64,000 nt of DNA from Dehalogenimonas lykanthroporepellens BL-DC-9 (lineage in GTDB: Bacteria; Chloroflexota; Dehalococcoidia; Dehalococcoidales; Dehalococcoidaceae). Position numbers and translations under genes: made by a program. The notes beneath the pieces are model-generated. The model worked only from the letters and a program-made list of their open reading frames with translations, had not been told where the DNA came from and searched no databases. Below are positions 42,859 through 52,656 of this stretch, piece after piece; the stretch's first letter is position 1; each line of letters begins with the position of its first letter. The stretch covers positions 434,001 through 498,000 of the forward strand of contig CP002084.1 of NCBI GenBank assembly GCA_000143165.1. Reading direction: 5' to 3'.

Positions 42859-43485
42859 TTACGAAGTGAAGCCGTGTTCGGCCAGGAAGTCAGAGGTGAT
42901 GCGGCCTTCCCGTCGGGCGGTGAAACGCTCGGTGTACTTGGCGATGATGTCGGCTTCCAGATTGACCCGGTCGCCCGGCCGGCGCGTGGCGATGGTGGTG
43001 GTGTCCCGGGTGAAGGTGACGAGTGAAACGGTAAAAGTTTCTGTGGTGACGTCGAAGGCGGTCAGGCTGAGGCCGTCCACGGCAATGAATCCCTTTTCCA
43101 CTACATAACGGATGAGTTCCGGGGGCGCGGCAATGGTCATGAGCTGGGCGTCGCCCTCGCGGCGGATGTTTTTGACCAGGCCGGTAGCGTCGATATGTCC
43201 CTGTACCAGGTGCCCACCCATACGGGAAGACAGGGTCATGGCGCGCTCCAGGTTGACCCGGACGCCGGGGCGGAGGTCGCCAAGATTGGTACGGCGCAGG
43301 GTTTCGGGCATGACATCAACGGTGAAAACGCCGCCGCCGATGTCGCGGGCGGTCAGGCAGACGCCGTTGACGGCCACCGAATCCCCGGGTTTCAGGTCGC
43401 TGAAAATGACATCGGCCTGGATGGACAGGCTACCGGCGTCCAGGGATTTGACCGTGCCGGTTTCTTCTACGATGCCGCTGAACAC
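42859..43485 (-). CDS. ribE: Riboflavin synthase alpha chain
   Basis: 208 residues starting at GTG (FSGIVEETGTVKS), five bases after the ribD stop; a longer upstream frame overlaps ribD and lacks homology. Duplicated lumazine-binding barrels: GDSVAVNGVCLTA near the first and GFIAVDGLSLTAFDV in the second, plus GHLVQGHIDATG. Final step of riboflavin synthesis. Confidence 0.96.
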   Translation of the reverse strand: MFSGIVEETGTVKSLDAGSLSIQADVIFSDLKPGDSVAVNGVCLTARDIGGGVFTVDVMPETLRRTNLGDLRPGVRVNLERAMTLSSRMGGHLVQGHIDATGLVKNIRREGDAQLMTIAAPPELIRYVVEKGFIAVDGLSLTAFDVTTETFTVSLVTFTRDTTTIATRRPGDRVNLEADIIAKYTERFTARREGRITSDFLAEHGFTS

Positions 43486-43489
43486 GATA

Positions 43490-44587
43490 TCAGTCCTTGT
43501 TGACGTAACCGGTGATGACGGTGTCTTCACCGAGACGCCAAGTACGAGTCTTTTCCAGGCGGCAGGCCTGGTCCAGCGTTTCAGCGCCGTTGCCGCCGAC
43601 CGCCGTCAGGGCGCCGCCACCGCCGATGATCATGGGGGCGATGAAGACGATGACCTTGTCCACCAGTCCGGCATCGAACATGCTACCCAGCAGGGATGAG
43701 CCGCCTTCGACGATGACGCTGGTTATCTGTTGTTTGCCCAGAAAGCTCATCAGCGCCGGCAGGTCCACCCGGCCGTTGCCGTCCGGGAAGCTCTCCAGTT
43801 CAGCGCCAGCCTGGGTGTACGGGATGCGACGTTCTTCGGATACCTGCCCGCCGAAAGCCAGAATGGTGCGTCCCGGTTCATGGAACAGGACGGCGGTGTC
43901 CGGCGTCCTGCCGTGGGAATCGACGACGATGCGCAGAGGCTGTTTGTGGGACGTGCCACCCGATCCGGCGCAACATCTGGCGGTCAGTTTAGGGTTGTCG
44001 GCGATGACGGTGCCGACACCAGCCATGATAGCGTCGGCTTCGTGACGGAGCGAATGGGCGAAAGCTCGGGATTCGTCGTTGGAAATCCACTTGGAATCAC
44101 CGGTACGGGTGGCGATTTTGCCATCCAGGCTCATGGCGAACTTGGCGGTGACGAAAGGCAGTCCGGTATTGATGTATTTGAAATAGGCTTCGTTGAGTTC
44201 TCGGGCGGCGTCCCGGTGTTCACCGACGTGAACCTCGATGCCGGCCGCGGTCAGCGCCGCCTTACCCTTGCCGAAGACGACCGGATTGTCGTCCAGGGTG
44301 GCGAAATGGACTTCCTTGATGCCGGCGGCGATGATGGCATCGGTGCAGGGCGGGGTGCGGCCCTGATGGGCGCAGGGTTCCAGGGTGACATACATAACGG
44401 CACCCTGGGACCGGGCACCGGCCTGGTTGAGTGCCATGACCTCGGCGTGTTCCTGCCCGGGGGGTTGGGTGTAGCCCTGACCGACGATTTCGTCGTCTTT
44501 GACGACAACGGCACCGACGGCCGGATTGGGGCTGACTTCTCCGAGGGCCAGACCGGCCAGTTTCAAGGCCTGTTGCATATAGTCCAT
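43490..44587 (-). CDS. ribD: Riboflavin biosynthesis deaminase/reductase RibD
   Basis: 365 residues. Deaminase half with zinc motif HAEVMAL and EPCAHQGRTPPC, reductase half with TAKFAMSLDGKIATRTGDSKWIS and IVEGGSSLLG. First gene of ribD-ribE-ribBA-ribH. I found no FMN riboswitch in the 66 bases upstream, so the operon may be read from the ferredoxin gene's promoter. Confidence 0.97.
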   Translation of the reverse strand: MDYMQQALKLAGLALGEVSPNPAVGAVVVKDDEIVGQGYTQPPGQEHAEVMALNQAGARSQGAVMYVTLEPCAHQGRTPPCTDAIIAAGIKEVHFATLDDNPVVFGKGKAALTAAGIEVHVGEHRDAARELNEAYFKYINTGLPFVTAKFAMSLDGKIATRTGDSKWISNDESRAFAHSLRHEADAIMAGVGTVIADNPKLTARCCAGSGGTSHKQPLRIVVDSHGRTPDTAVLFHEPGRTILAFGGQVSEERRIPYTQAGAELESFPDGNGRVDLPALMSFLGKQQITSVIVEGGSSLLGSMFDAGLVDKVIVFIAPMIIGGGGALTAVGGNGAETLDQACRLEKTRTWRLGEDTVITGYVNKD

Positions 44588-44653
44588 GACAGGGGCATTC
44601 TAGCATCGGGCGTCAGGTGGCGCAAATGACGGTGGCGGTGTCGAGAGTCGCTC

Positions 44654-45496
44654 TTACCAGAGTCCGGCGACTGGTGATGTAGATCGGTCGACCAGGGTGA
44701 CGGCGCCGGAGGGGCAGGCGGCGCGGCAGATGCCGCAACCGTAACAGAAGCGGTTATTGACCCGGACGTCCGAATCGGTATGGGAAAAGGCGAGGGCACC
44801 GAAGTGGCAGACGGCCAGGCAGGCGCGGCAACCGGTGCAGGCGTCGGTATCTATGGCGGCGACATATTCGGCGCGGAACAGTACCGGGGTTTCCAGATTC
44901 AGGCTGACGTTGAGCGCCATGCAATCTGCCCGGTCGCAGTTGCAGATGCCGCCGATGAACGGCGTCTGAAAGGTCCAGATGGTATGGCACATTCCGTCTT
45001 CGTCATGACGGCGGATGGCAGTCCGGGCTTCCTGTGGTGTCAAGACCTCCAGGCCGGCGGTATCCGGGCCGTGGAGGAAGGTATCGTCCAGTTCGTCAAG
45101 GATTTCCTTGATTCTGCCGCCGCCGGGTGACAGACTGAGGCCGTAGCAGTAGCGGGCTTCCGGTTTGCCGATGGAGTGACGGCAGATGCAGGCCAGGCGC
45201 ACCACCGAAGTGGTCATCGACAGCACTTCATCGACGTCTTCCAGTGGCAGAACCTGGCCGAAGTGATTCCTTTTCTGCCGGGCGGTTATCAAGGGGGTCA
45301 CCATGCGTCGCACGATGGCCGGAGTTCGGTGCAGGCGCTCCAGGTTGGCGGCGCCGGCGGGGAGTCCTTCAGGGTGACGGAAGAACCCCGCGATGTAACG
45401 CCGACGTTCGATATCGGCCAGCAATTCATCGGCGTAATTGGCGGCGTTAAGGTACCACTTGCGGCCTTCGCCGTGCTGGTGGCAGAATTGACACAT
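44654..45496 (-). CDS. 4Fe-4S ferredoxin-domain protein
   Basis: 280 residues. N-terminal MCQFCHQHGEG and a central Cys-rich region (CICRHSIGKPEARYC; CNCDRADC) precede a C-terminal two-cluster ferredoxin (CTGCRACLAVCHFGAL and CYGCGICRAACPSGAV). No membrane segment. Such proteins are common in anaerobes; the electron partner is unknown. Upstream of the rib operon on the same strand; the ISL3 element lies in its promoter-side intergenic region. Confidence 0.85.
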   Translation of the reverse strand: MCQFCHQHGEGRKWYLNAANYADELLADIERRRYIAGFFRHPEGLPAGAANLERLHRTPAIVRRMVTPLITARQKRNHFGQVLPLEDVDEVLSMTTSVVRLACICRHSIGKPEARYCYGLSLSPGGGRIKEILDELDDTFLHGPDTAGLEVLTPQEARTAIRRHDEDGMCHTIWTFQTPFIGGICNCDRADCMALNVSLNLETPVLFRAEYVAAIDTDACTGCRACLAVCHFGALAFSHTDSDVRVNNRFCYGCGICRAACPSGAVTLVDRSTSPVAGLW

Positions 45497-45572
45497 GACG
45501 TAACTTTAAGGGTACGGGTAGCCTCCAGTCAAGAATCAGGATAGTAAATTGAAGCCGGGACAGAAAAAAATT

Positions 45573-46894
45573 GGTTCTACGTCAATTAGTGTGAAATTGC
45601 CTCTCTGTCTTGGTAGTTAGCAGCCAATACTCTCAATCCTAAGTTGTAAGTGTTCCGATATCCGTAACCCGCCCTTTTAATGGTCTTGATCCGGTTATTC
45701 TTGCCTTCGACGAATCCATTGGTGATGGGGTAGTCATGGTAGTTGAGTATTTCTTCACGCCAATCCCGGATCGTCGTTTGGAGAAGCTGAAACCTTTTAT
45801 ATGGGTTGTTTTTGATTCCATGCTCAAGTTTCATGATTGTAAGTTCAGCCCCCTTCTTTGTTTCCGCATGATAACACTCGCGGAGAATCTCCTTTAGCTT
45901 CCAGGCATGCCAGATCTCCGGATAATCCCAGAATATCATGGAAATCCGACTATTCTCTTCCTCCGTCAAACATTCTTTTCCCTTGAGCAAAAGAAACCGA
46001 TTCTTGAACAAATCCCGTCTTTCATCCGTTTTAAGACCGCCACCCTGATTGTTGCTGCGGGCCTTTTCAAGGGCCTGATTGAAGTGCCTGATTACATGGA
46101 ATTTATCAGCCACAATCTTGGCTTGAGGCAAGCTCTTTCTTACCGCATCGCGGAAGGGGCGATGCATATCTATTGCGACCGCTTTTACCCGCTGGGGCTC
46201 TTTCAGGCCACCAAGATACCCAGCCAGTCTATGACTCCCTCTTCCTTCGATTACCGCCATCACTCTCTTATTTTGGAGGTCACAGATGACTGTGTTGTAG
46301 ATATGCCCCTTTTTGACTGAGAATTCGTCTATTCCGATAATCTCTGGCGTTTCTCCCGTCCCGTCATCTACAAGGCGTTTGCCTATTTCCTCGGTTACAC
46401 AGCGCCTTACAAGACCCTCGCCTACCCCTTCTTTTCTGGCTACTCCCTTGATCGTCTGATGAAGCCCTTCTTGCCCCAGGTGTTCTCTGAAACGCCGGCT
46501 GGACCTCCGCCTGATACCAAAGATATCATCCGGTTCGCTGAATATATGGCTGCACCAAAGGCAACGAAAGCGCCGCTTAATTAGAGTCAGGAATACCGGC
46601 TTATCTCGGATGGCGCGGTCTTGCTTCGACTGCTTTCTCCGATCGTGCACCTTTGAGGCCGTTTGCCCACACCTGGGACATTCGGCTTTCGTACGCCGGT
46701 AAAATACCGTCACTTCGAACCGGTTATCCAACTCCTTTTCTTCTACTACTTTTAGCTCTGGCAATCCCATTGATACTACGATACAATCATCCGGCACCTG
46801 CTTTCCTCCTTGTCTTGATGTCTGCTAACAAAAGACTATGAGGTAAGTGGGTGTCTTTTCAACTATTCAATTTCACACTTAATAGTGTAGACCC
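45573..46894 (-). mobile_element. ISL3-family insertion sequence (1322 bp)
   Basis: Imperfect 27-bp inverted repeats: left GGTTCTACGTCAATTAGTGT..., right the complement of GGGTCTACACTATTAAGTGT.... Eight-base direct repeats AAAAAATT flank it (45565-45572 and 46895-46902), the duplication size typical for ISL3. One transposase is encoded. It lies between the divergent ferredoxin and nusA transcription units, just upstream of the nusA promoter. Confidence 0.96.
45586..46797 (-). CDS. ISL3-family transposase
   Basis: 403 residues from a GTG with GGAGG seven bases upstream. N-terminal zinc knuckles (CPRCGQTA and CLWCSHIF), then DDE region: IGIDEFSVKKGH, VAIDMHRPFRDAV and GFVEGKNNRIKTIKR. Full length and open, so probably functional. 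Confidence 0.95.
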   Translation of the reverse strand: MPDDCIVVSMGLPELKVVEEKELDNRFEVTVFYRRTKAECPRCGQTASKVHDRRKQSKQDRAIRDKPVFLTLIKRRFRCLWCSHIFSEPDDIFGIRRRSSRRFREHLGQEGLHQTIKGVARKEGVGEGLVRRCVTEEIGKRLVDDGTGETPEIIGIDEFSVKKGHIYNTVICDLQNKRVMAVIEGRGSHRLAGYLGGLKEPQRVKAVAIDMHRPFRDAVRKSLPQAKIVADKFHVIRHFNQALEKARSNNQGGGLKTDERRDLFKNRFLLLKGKECLTEEENSRISMIFWDYPEIWHAWKLKEILRECYHAETKKGAELTIMKLEHGIKNNPYKRFQLLQTTIRDWREEILNYHDYPITNGFVEGKNNRIKTIKRAGYGYRNTYNLGLRVLAANYQDREAISH

Positions 46895-46903
46895 AAAAAA
46901 TTA

Positions 46904-46932
46904 TTGCATAGAGCCTGTCGCGGTGCTATACT
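46904..46932 (+). promoter_or_regulatory. nusA operon promoter
   Basis: TTGCAT (46904-46909) and TATACT (46927-46932) with an exact 17-base spacer. The ISL3 element ends at 46894, so only nine bases separate its right end from the -35 box (one target duplication lies between). Confidence 0.65.
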
Positions 46933-46957
46933 TTGCTTCAGTTGAAGAGACCTGAAG

Positions 46958-46982
46958 AGGTGGGTTGAAATCCCACTTTTTT
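46958..46982 (+). terminator. Terminator-like hairpin in the nusA leader
   Basis: GTGGG/CCCAC stem (extended by a G-T and an A-T pair), seven-base loop and T6 tail, located between the promoter and nusA. It may attenuate the operon, perhaps in response to NusA itself. Confidence 0.55.
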
Positions 46983-47021
46983 GTTGTATTAACAATTCGA
47001 AGGGGGAGCGGTAAAAAAGAA

Positions 47022-48524
47022 ATGAAAAGCGACTTTCTGCTCGCTATTACGCAACTCTCCGCTGAAAAGAACCTCTCCAAGGAGGTAGTACTGGCGGCGG
47101 TGGAAGCGGCGCTGGTGTCAGCGTATCGCAAGGAAAGTTTTACCCCCAATCAGAATATTCAGGCGGAACTCGACACCATGACCGGCAAGATAAAGGTCTG
47201 GGCGGAGAAAAAAGTAGTCGAGAAGGTCACGGACCGTCGTATTGAGGTTACTCTGGATGAAGCCCGTAAGGTAAATCCGTCCATCCAGTTGGGTGAGCCG
47301 GTTCTTATCGAGGATACTCCCCATGACGCCGGGCGCATCGCCGCCCAGACGGCCAAACAGGTCATTCTTCAGCGACTGCATGAAGCAGAGAATACCGCCA
47401 TCGTCGACGAATATGCCGGCAAGGCCGGTGATATAGTTTCCGGAGTCATTCAGCGCGTGGAACCCAAGCAGGTCATCATCGACCTGGGTCGTGCCGAGGC
47501 TGTCATGCCGCCATCCGAACAGGTGTACACTGAACGCTATCGGCCCGGACAGCGGCTCAAGGTGTTCCTGGTGGAGGTAGCCACTACCATAAAAGGAGCG
47601 ACCGTTATCGTGTCACGTTCCCATCCCGGCCTGCTGAGGCGGTTGTTCGAGATGGAGATTCCTGAAATTTACTCCGGCATGGTGGAGATAAAGGCTGTAG
47701 CCCGAGAAGGCGGCGCCCGCTCCAAGGTGGCTGTTTCCGCCCGCCAATCCGGGATTGACCCGGTGGGTTGCTGTGTCGGTCTGCGCGGCATTCGCATCCA
47801 GAATATCGTCAGTGAGCTGAATGGCGAAAAAATCGATGTCATTCCGTGGAGCGAAGACCCGGCGCTTCTTATTACCAACGCTCTCAGCCCGGCCCAGGTG
47901 GTGCGGGTTATTATCAACGAAGCCCTGAAGTCGGCTACCGCCGTTATTCCCGACCGGCAACAGTCTCTGGCCATCGGCAAGGAAGGCCAGAACGTGCGTC
48001 TGGCCGTTAAGCTGACCGGCTGGCGGATAGATATCAAAAGCGTTTCCGATTACGAAGCCGAGTTGCCGGCAGTCGCCCCGGCGCCGGCCGTTGAAACTGA
48101 AAAGCCTGAAGACAAGACAGCCCAAGTCGCCAAGGAAAAGCCGGCCAAACCAGTGGAGAAGCAGGCCGAAGACGCCAGGGAAAAAGCCACTGTCAAAGCC
48201 GAGGCTAAACCTGAGGAGAAACCGGTCGAAGTTCTGCTTGAATTGCCTCCGGAAGCGCTGGAGCCGGCATTGGCGACGGCGCCTTCGGCCGAACCTGAAG
48301 TTGAAGAAGGCGGTACTAAACTGTCGCTGGATATGGCTGAGCGGCCCGATATCAAGAACGAATCCGGCGTCAGGTTCGCCGAGGATATACTCGGACGTGG
48401 CGGCGACGCCATTGCCGCCAAGAAGAAACGCCGCGGCGGTAAAGGCCCCGACGATGGCGGTAAGCGCAAGAAAAAACGTTCCGGCGGCGCCGGAGAATTC
48501 GATTTCGGAGATGACTATTCATAA
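47022..48524 (+). CDS. nusA: Transcription termination/antitermination factor NusA
   Basis: 500 residues, start opening [17 protein letters not shown] after AAGGGGGAG. The N-terminal RNA-polymerase-binding domain, S1 domain ([21 protein letters not shown]) and KH domains ([34 protein letters not shown]) are followed by a Lys/Glu/Pro-rich tail (from about 355) and a basic end ([20 protein letters not shown]). First gene of nusA-ylxR-infB-rbfA-truB; the rimP normally found before nusA is absent here. Confidence 0.96.
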   Translation: MKSDFLLAITQLSAEKNLSKEVVLAAVEAALVSAYRKESFTPNQNIQAELDTMTGKIKVWAEKKVVEKVTDRRIEVTLDEARKVNPSIQLGEPVLIEDTPHDAGRIAAQTAKQVILQRLHEAENTAIVDEYAGKAGDIVSGVIQRVEPKQVIIDLGRAEAVMPPSEQVYTERYRPGQRLKVFLVEVATTIKGATVIVSRSHPGLLRRLFEMEIPEIYSGMVEIKAVAREGGARSKVAVSARQSGIDPVGCCVGLRGIRIQNIVSELNGEKIDVIPWSEDPALLITNALSPAQVVRVIINEALKSATAVIPDRQQSLAIGKEGQNVRLAVKLTGWRIDIKSVSDYEAELPAVAPAPAVETEKPEDKTAQVAKEKPAKPVEKQAEDAREKATVKAEAKPEEKPVEVLLELPPEALEPALATAPSAEPEVEEGGTKLSLDMAERPDIKNESGVRFAEDILGRGGDAIAAKKKRRGGKGPDDGGKRKKKRSGGAGEFDFGDDYS

Positions 48525-48807
48525 AACCGGAAAAGTACCACAGCGTACCTGCGTGATCTGCCGCCAGGTGGGCGGTAAGCGGGGTTTACAGCGGTTCGTG
48601 CGCACCGCTGAAGGGAAAATACTGCCGGATGATACCGGCAAGGCACCTGGCCGTGGTGCATATCTTTGCCGGGAAAGCACCTGTTTGGCCGGCGCTCTCA
48701 AGGGCAACCAGTTGGAATACGTGCTGAAGGTGAAGCTCGGCAGTGCGGATCGCGAGACACTGAAGGCGGCCATCAGTGAAATGTTGAAGGAGCAATCCAG
48801 TGTCTGA
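48511..48807 (+). CDS. ylxR: YlxR family RNA-binding protein
   Basis: 98 residues with the YlxR signature [21 protein letters not shown] and [20 protein letters not shown]. Its ATG overlaps the nusA end by 14 bases and its own end overlaps infB by 8. Reported in other bacteria as a nucleoid/RNA-associated regulator; role here not known. Confidence 0.9.
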   Translation: MTIHKTGKVPQRTCVICRQVGGKRGLQRFVRTAEGKILPDDTGKAPGRGAYLCRESTCLAGALKGNQLEYVLKVKLGSADRETLKAAISEMLKEQSSV

Positions 48808-50566
48808 AGAAAGTCAACAATCTAATAACAACGCCCACCTGCGACCGGTGGTAGAACTGCCGGCCGCGCTGACCGTGCGCCAACTGTCGGCCACCATCCG
48901 GCAACATCCCATTGAGGTCATCAAGCAGTTGATGCGCAATGGCCTGATGGTCAATATTAATGAAGTCATTGATTATGAATCGGCCGCCCGGCTGGCCGCC
49001 GATTTCGGCATCGAAGCCCGCCCCCTCCCGGTCAAGACCACCGCTCACAAGAAGAAACGCCCCGACGATGAGAGTCAGAGTCACTTGCCCCTGCGACCGG
49101 CGGTGGTTACCATCATGGGGCATGTCGACCACGGCAAGACTAGGTTGCTCGACGCCATCCGCAAGACCCATGTGATGGAGAGCGAAGCCGGCGGTATCAC
49201 CCAGCATATCGGCGCTTACCAGGTGGATGTCAACGGGCAGAAAATTACCTTTCTGGATACTCCCGGTCACGAGGCTTTTACCGCGATGCGGGCTCGCGGT
49301 GCCCGGGCTACCGATATTACCGTGCTGGTGGTTGCCGCCGATGACGGCATCATGCCTCAGACACTGGAAGCTATCGACCACGCCCGCGCCGCCAATGTAC
49401 CGATTATTGTGGCGGTCAATAAGATAGACAAACCCGGCGCTAACCCCGACAGGGTCAAGCAACAGTTGGCTGACCAGGGTCTGGTCATCGAGGAATGGGG
49501 CGGTGACGTCATTGCCGTCGGCACTTCGGCCAAGGACGGTGTCGGCATTGATGAACTGCTAGAGAACATCCTGCTGGTGGCCGAAGTTGAAGACCTGCAC
49601 GCCGATCCTGCCACCTCGGCCACCGGTGTGGTCATCGAAGCCAAGATGGACAAGAGTCGCGGTGCCATGACCACAGTACTGGTACAGAACGGCACGCTCA
49701 AGGTCGGCGATATCGTGGTGGTGGGCAATGTGTTCGGCAAAGTCAAGGCGATGTTTAACGATAAGAATATGCAGATACGCAAAGCCGAGCCGTCAACCCC
49801 GGCGGCTATCCTCGGTCTGCCGGCGGTTCCCAATGTCGGTGATACCCTGAGTGTGGCTGTCAATGAGCGACAGGCTCGCCAGCAGATATCCGAGAAAGCC
49901 GAGCGCAAGCCGGCCGCGGTCAGCCTGTCCAGCCTGCACGACCAGATTGCCGCCGGTAACGTCAAGGAACTGAGCATCGTCCTGAAGACCGACGTACAGG
50001 GCAGTATTGAGCCCATCCGGACGTCGCTGGAGAAATTGACCACCGATAACCTGTCGGTGCGCATCATACATGCCGGCACCGGCAACGTGACTGAGAATGA
50101 CGTCATGCTGGCCATTGCCTCTCAAGGCCTGGTCATCGGGTTTTCCACCGGTGTGGAGGTCGGCGCCCGGCGTCTGGCCGATGCCGAACATATCGATATC
50201 CGGCAGTATGACATCATCTATAACCTGATTGAGGAAGTGGACAAGGCGCTCAAGGGTCTGATGGAACCCGAGATCAAGGAAGTTATCGAAGGCCGGGCTG
50301 AGGTCCGCGCCGTTTTTTCGGCCGGCAAGAAAGTCAATGTGGCCGGTATGTATGTCCTGGAGGGCAAGGTTGCCCGTGGCGCCCGTGTTCGGGTGATGAG
50401 GGGCGGCCAGGAAGTGGCCGAAGCGCCCATCATCTCCCTGCGGCGCTTCAAGGACGATGTCCGTGAGATTCTGGCCGGGTTCGAGGGCGGTGTCGGTCTG
50501 GACGGCTTCAATGAGTTTGAAGTCGGCGATATTCTGGAGTTTGTCCGCCGGGAGAAAAGCAGTTGA
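48800..50566 (+). CDS. infB: Translation initiation factor IF-2
   Basis: 588 residues, a short form lacking the long repetitive N-terminal region. G motifs: GHVDHGKT (107-114), DTPGHEAF and NKID, followed by the beta-barrel and fMet-tRNA-binding C-terminal domain. Start GTG overlaps ylxR. Confidence 0.97.
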   Translation: MSEESQQSNNNAHLRPVVELPAALTVRQLSATIRQHPIEVIKQLMRNGLMVNINEVIDYESAARLAADFGIEARPLPVKTTAHKKKRPDDESQSHLPLRPAVVTIMGHVDHGKTRLLDAIRKTHVMESEAGGITQHIGAYQVDVNGQKITFLDTPGHEAFTAMRARGARATDITVLVVAADDGIMPQTLEAIDHARAANVPIIVAVNKIDKPGANPDRVKQQLADQGLVIEEWGGDVIAVGTSAKDGVGIDELLENILLVAEVEDLHADPATSATGVVIEAKMDKSRGAMTTVLVQNGTLKVGDIVVVGNVFGKVKAMFNDKNMQIRKAEPSTPAAILGLPAVPNVGDTLSVAVNERQARQQISEKAERKPAAVSLSSLHDQIAAGNVKELSIVLKTDVQGSIEPIRTSLEKLTTDNLSVRIIHAGTGNVTENDVMLAIASQGLVIGFSTGVEVGARRLADAEHIDIRQYDIIYNLIEEVDKALKGLMEPEIKEVIEGRAEVRAVFSAGKKVNVAGMYVLEGKVARGARVRVMRGGQEVAEAPIISLRRFKDDVREILAGFEGGVGLDGFNEFEVGDILEFVRREKSS

Positions 50567-50925
50567 GCCACCGCATCGAAAAAATCAACCAGTTGATTCG
50601 CGAGGAACTCAGCCAGGTGATGCAACGGGAAATTCGCGACCCGCGGCTGGAGTTGCTGTCCATCAACGCGGTGGAGACTACAGCTGACCTCAAGCTGGCC
50701 AAGGTGTTCGTCAGCCACCTTTCATCATCTGAAAACCGGCCGGAAATCATGAAAGCCCTCGGCGGCGCCACCGGCTATTTCCGGGGGGAGCTTGGCAAGG
50801 TGCTGACGTTGCGGTACGTTCCCGAGCTGGCTTTTTACTGGGATGATTCCATCGAGCGAGGCGCCCGGATGGACCGGCTGATAGACCGGGCGCTGGAGAG
50901 CCAGCCGTCATCTTCCGGTGAGTGA
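50563..50925 (+). CDS. rbfA: Ribosome-binding factor A
   Basis: 120 residues from a TTG overlapping the infB stop (TTGA). KH-type fold: [46 protein letters not shown] and [18 protein letters not shown]. 30S subunit maturation factor. Confidence 0.95.
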   Translation: MSHRIEKINQLIREELSQVMQREIRDPRLELLSINAVETTADLKLAKVFVSHLSSSENRPEIMKALGGATGYFRGELGKVLTLRYVPELAFYWDDSIERGARMDRLIDRALESQPSSSGE

Positions 50926-51832
50926 AGTCGGGGGGCGCGGGGGCTGGCTCAACATCGACAAGCCCGCCGGTATGACCTCCTTTCAAGTGGTAGCCCGGTT
51001 GCGCCGGGTTATCGGTCGGTGTCGCATCGGGCATGCCGGCACGCTGGATCCGCTGGCTACCGGTGTTTTGCCGGTAGCGGTGGGCGCCGCTACCCGGACA
51101 ATCGAGTTCCATCACCGCCATCCCAAAACTTACCGGGCGGAAATCCTTTTTGGGATTGCCACCGATACCTACGACGCTGAAGGCAAGATTGTGTCTCAGG
51201 CGGACGCTTCTTCCTTAAAACCTGCGGAGATAATTCAGGCACTGGCAGATTTTCGGGGTGAAATCCAGCAGGTGCCGCCAATCTATTCCGCGCTTAAACA
51301 ACAAGGGCGACCGATGTATGCCATCGTCCGTAGCGGCGGTTCGGTGTCACCGGAACCGCGCCGGGTGAATATTTTCCGTCTGGAGGCGGTTGAGGTGGAA
51401 TTGCCGACGGTAGTGCTGGAAGTTGAGTGTTCCGGTGGCACCTATATCCGCTCGCTGGCTCATGATCTGGGTCAGGCGTTGGGGGTCGGCGCTCATCTCC
51501 GGGCGCTGAGGCGTACCGCTTACGGGCCTTTTGGTATTGAGACCGCGCTCGGATCCAACAGACTGACCACTCCTGAGGCAGTTGCGGCAGGGATGCTGGG
51601 GGTCGATTATGGTCTCGATATATTGCCGCGGATAGACCTGGATGAGCTTTCAGCTGGAAAAATTGTTCACGGGGTGATTACGGAAGAGCTCTCGGCTCGG
51701 TTATCATCCGGTCAGGCATACAGGTTGTATGGACGCGACGGACAATTGGCGGCGGTTGTCGATACTGCAGGGGAGGAGCCTCGGCTCAAGGTCTTCGCGT
51801 CGGTGGTTCAGGTTCACCAAAACGGGGAGTGA
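50918..51832 (+). CDS. truB: tRNA pseudouridine(55) synthase
   Basis: 304 residues from a GTG inside rbfA. Catalytic motif GHAGTLDPLATGVL with the nucleophilic Asp, GWLNIDKPAGMTSF near the start, and a PUA-like C-terminus. Ends exactly before the stop of the convergent gene. Confidence 0.96.
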   Translation: MSEVGGRGGWLNIDKPAGMTSFQVVARLRRVIGRCRIGHAGTLDPLATGVLPVAVGAATRTIEFHHRHPKTYRAEILFGIATDTYDAEGKIVSQADASSLKPAEIIQALADFRGEIQQVPPIYSALKQQGRPMYAIVRSGGSVSPEPRRVNIFRLEAVEVELPTVVLEVECSGGTYIRSLAHDLGQALGVGAHLRALRRTAYGPFGIETALGSNRLTTPEAVAAGMLGVDYGLDILPRIDLDELSAGKIVHGVITEELSARLSSGQAYRLYGRDGQLAAVVDTAGEEPRLKVFASVVQVHQNGE

Positions 51833-52267
51833 TTATTCTTCGGTCGGGTCTGGTACGGCAGGTTTCCGTTTGCCGGGCTTTTCCGGGTAACAGTAACAGT
51901 AGTAGCTGTTGGCGTCCCGGATTTTTTCCGTGGCGACGTCGTTGGTAAGCCACCATACCGAACGATTCCAGGGGGACGGTTTCTGGAAATAGGCGATACC
52001 GTAGCCGCAACCTTCCAGAAATACCTTGTAGGCTTTTTGAAAGCGACCGGCGATGTTTCGCTGTTGCTTCTCCGGAGCCCTCGGCAGGTCCTTCAACTGA
52101 CCGACCAGCGCCGTCAGTTCGGTGACCGCTTTTTCCAACATCACCGTCGTAGCGGTTTCGTCCTGGCGTTCAATGGCTTGGGCTACTTCGTCGATTATCT
52201 CGTCCGCCCGGGAATGAATCGGTTGGAAGGCCTCCAACCAAGCTTTTTCACTGAATTTGTCGCTCAT
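51833..52267 (-). CDS. Hypothetical helical protein
   Basis: 144 residues, N-terminal two-thirds helical and charged (HSRADEIIDEVAQAIERQDETA), C-terminal with a cluster of aromatic and Cys residues (ANSYYCYCYPEKPG). No signal peptide or known family. Convergent with truB; CTTTGGAGAGGATGG sits before the ATG, giving a good ribosome binding site. Confidence 0.7.
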   Translation of the reverse strand: MSDKFSEKAWLEAFQPIHSRADEIIDEVAQAIERQDETATTVMLEKAVTELTALVGQLKDLPRAPEKQQRNIAGRFQKAYKVFLEGCGYGIAYFQKPSPWNRSVWWLTNDVATEKIRDANSYYCYCYPEKPGKRKPAVPDPTEE

Positions 52268-52415
52268 TGCTCCATCCTCTCCAAAGTATAGCAGAAAATG
52301 AACTCCGTTACAGATTCTGGTAAATATTTGTTGCCTCGAAGGCCAGATAGCTTGACAATGACCGCATAATCAACGATGATATGGGACTGGAATAACAAGC
52401 CAAGGAGCTGAAACG

Positions 52416-52550
52416 ATGGAAGCTTATTGCGTCAAGTGCCGGGCCAAGAAGGAAATCAAGGATGCCAAGAAGGTAACCCTCAAGAACGGCAAACCAGCGA
52501 CGCAGGGAGTTTGTCCGAGTTGCGGCACCAAGGTCTTCCGCATCGGCTGA
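52416..52550 (+). CDS. DUF5679 zinc-ribbon protein
   Basis: 44 residues: MEAYCVKCRAKKEIKDAKKV, then GVCPSCGTKVFRIG, a complete four-cysteine ribbon (two CxxC). The pattern matches DUF5679, common in Chloroflexota and actinobacteria. CAAGGAG precedes the ATG; a TTGACA at 52352 may be its promoter. Confidence 0.88.
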   Translation: MEAYCVKCRAKKEIKDAKKVTLKNGKPATQGVCPSCGTKVFRIG

Positions 52551-52656
52551 AAAGCCTTTGGCCGCGTTTCCGAAGCTGTCGGGTCATTGAGTATGATTAC
52601 GATTGGCCGGCGCGGCAACTCACTACCGTCAATTATTAGAAAGGAGTTCATGTAAC

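Noticed and set aside
43730-44629. 300-residue plus-strand frame opposite ribD
   Set aside because: Shadow of ribD; Gly/Asp-rich composition without domain motifs.
44588-44653. FMN riboswitch upstream of ribD
   Set aside because: The gap is 66 bases and lacks the conserved RFN-element sequences.
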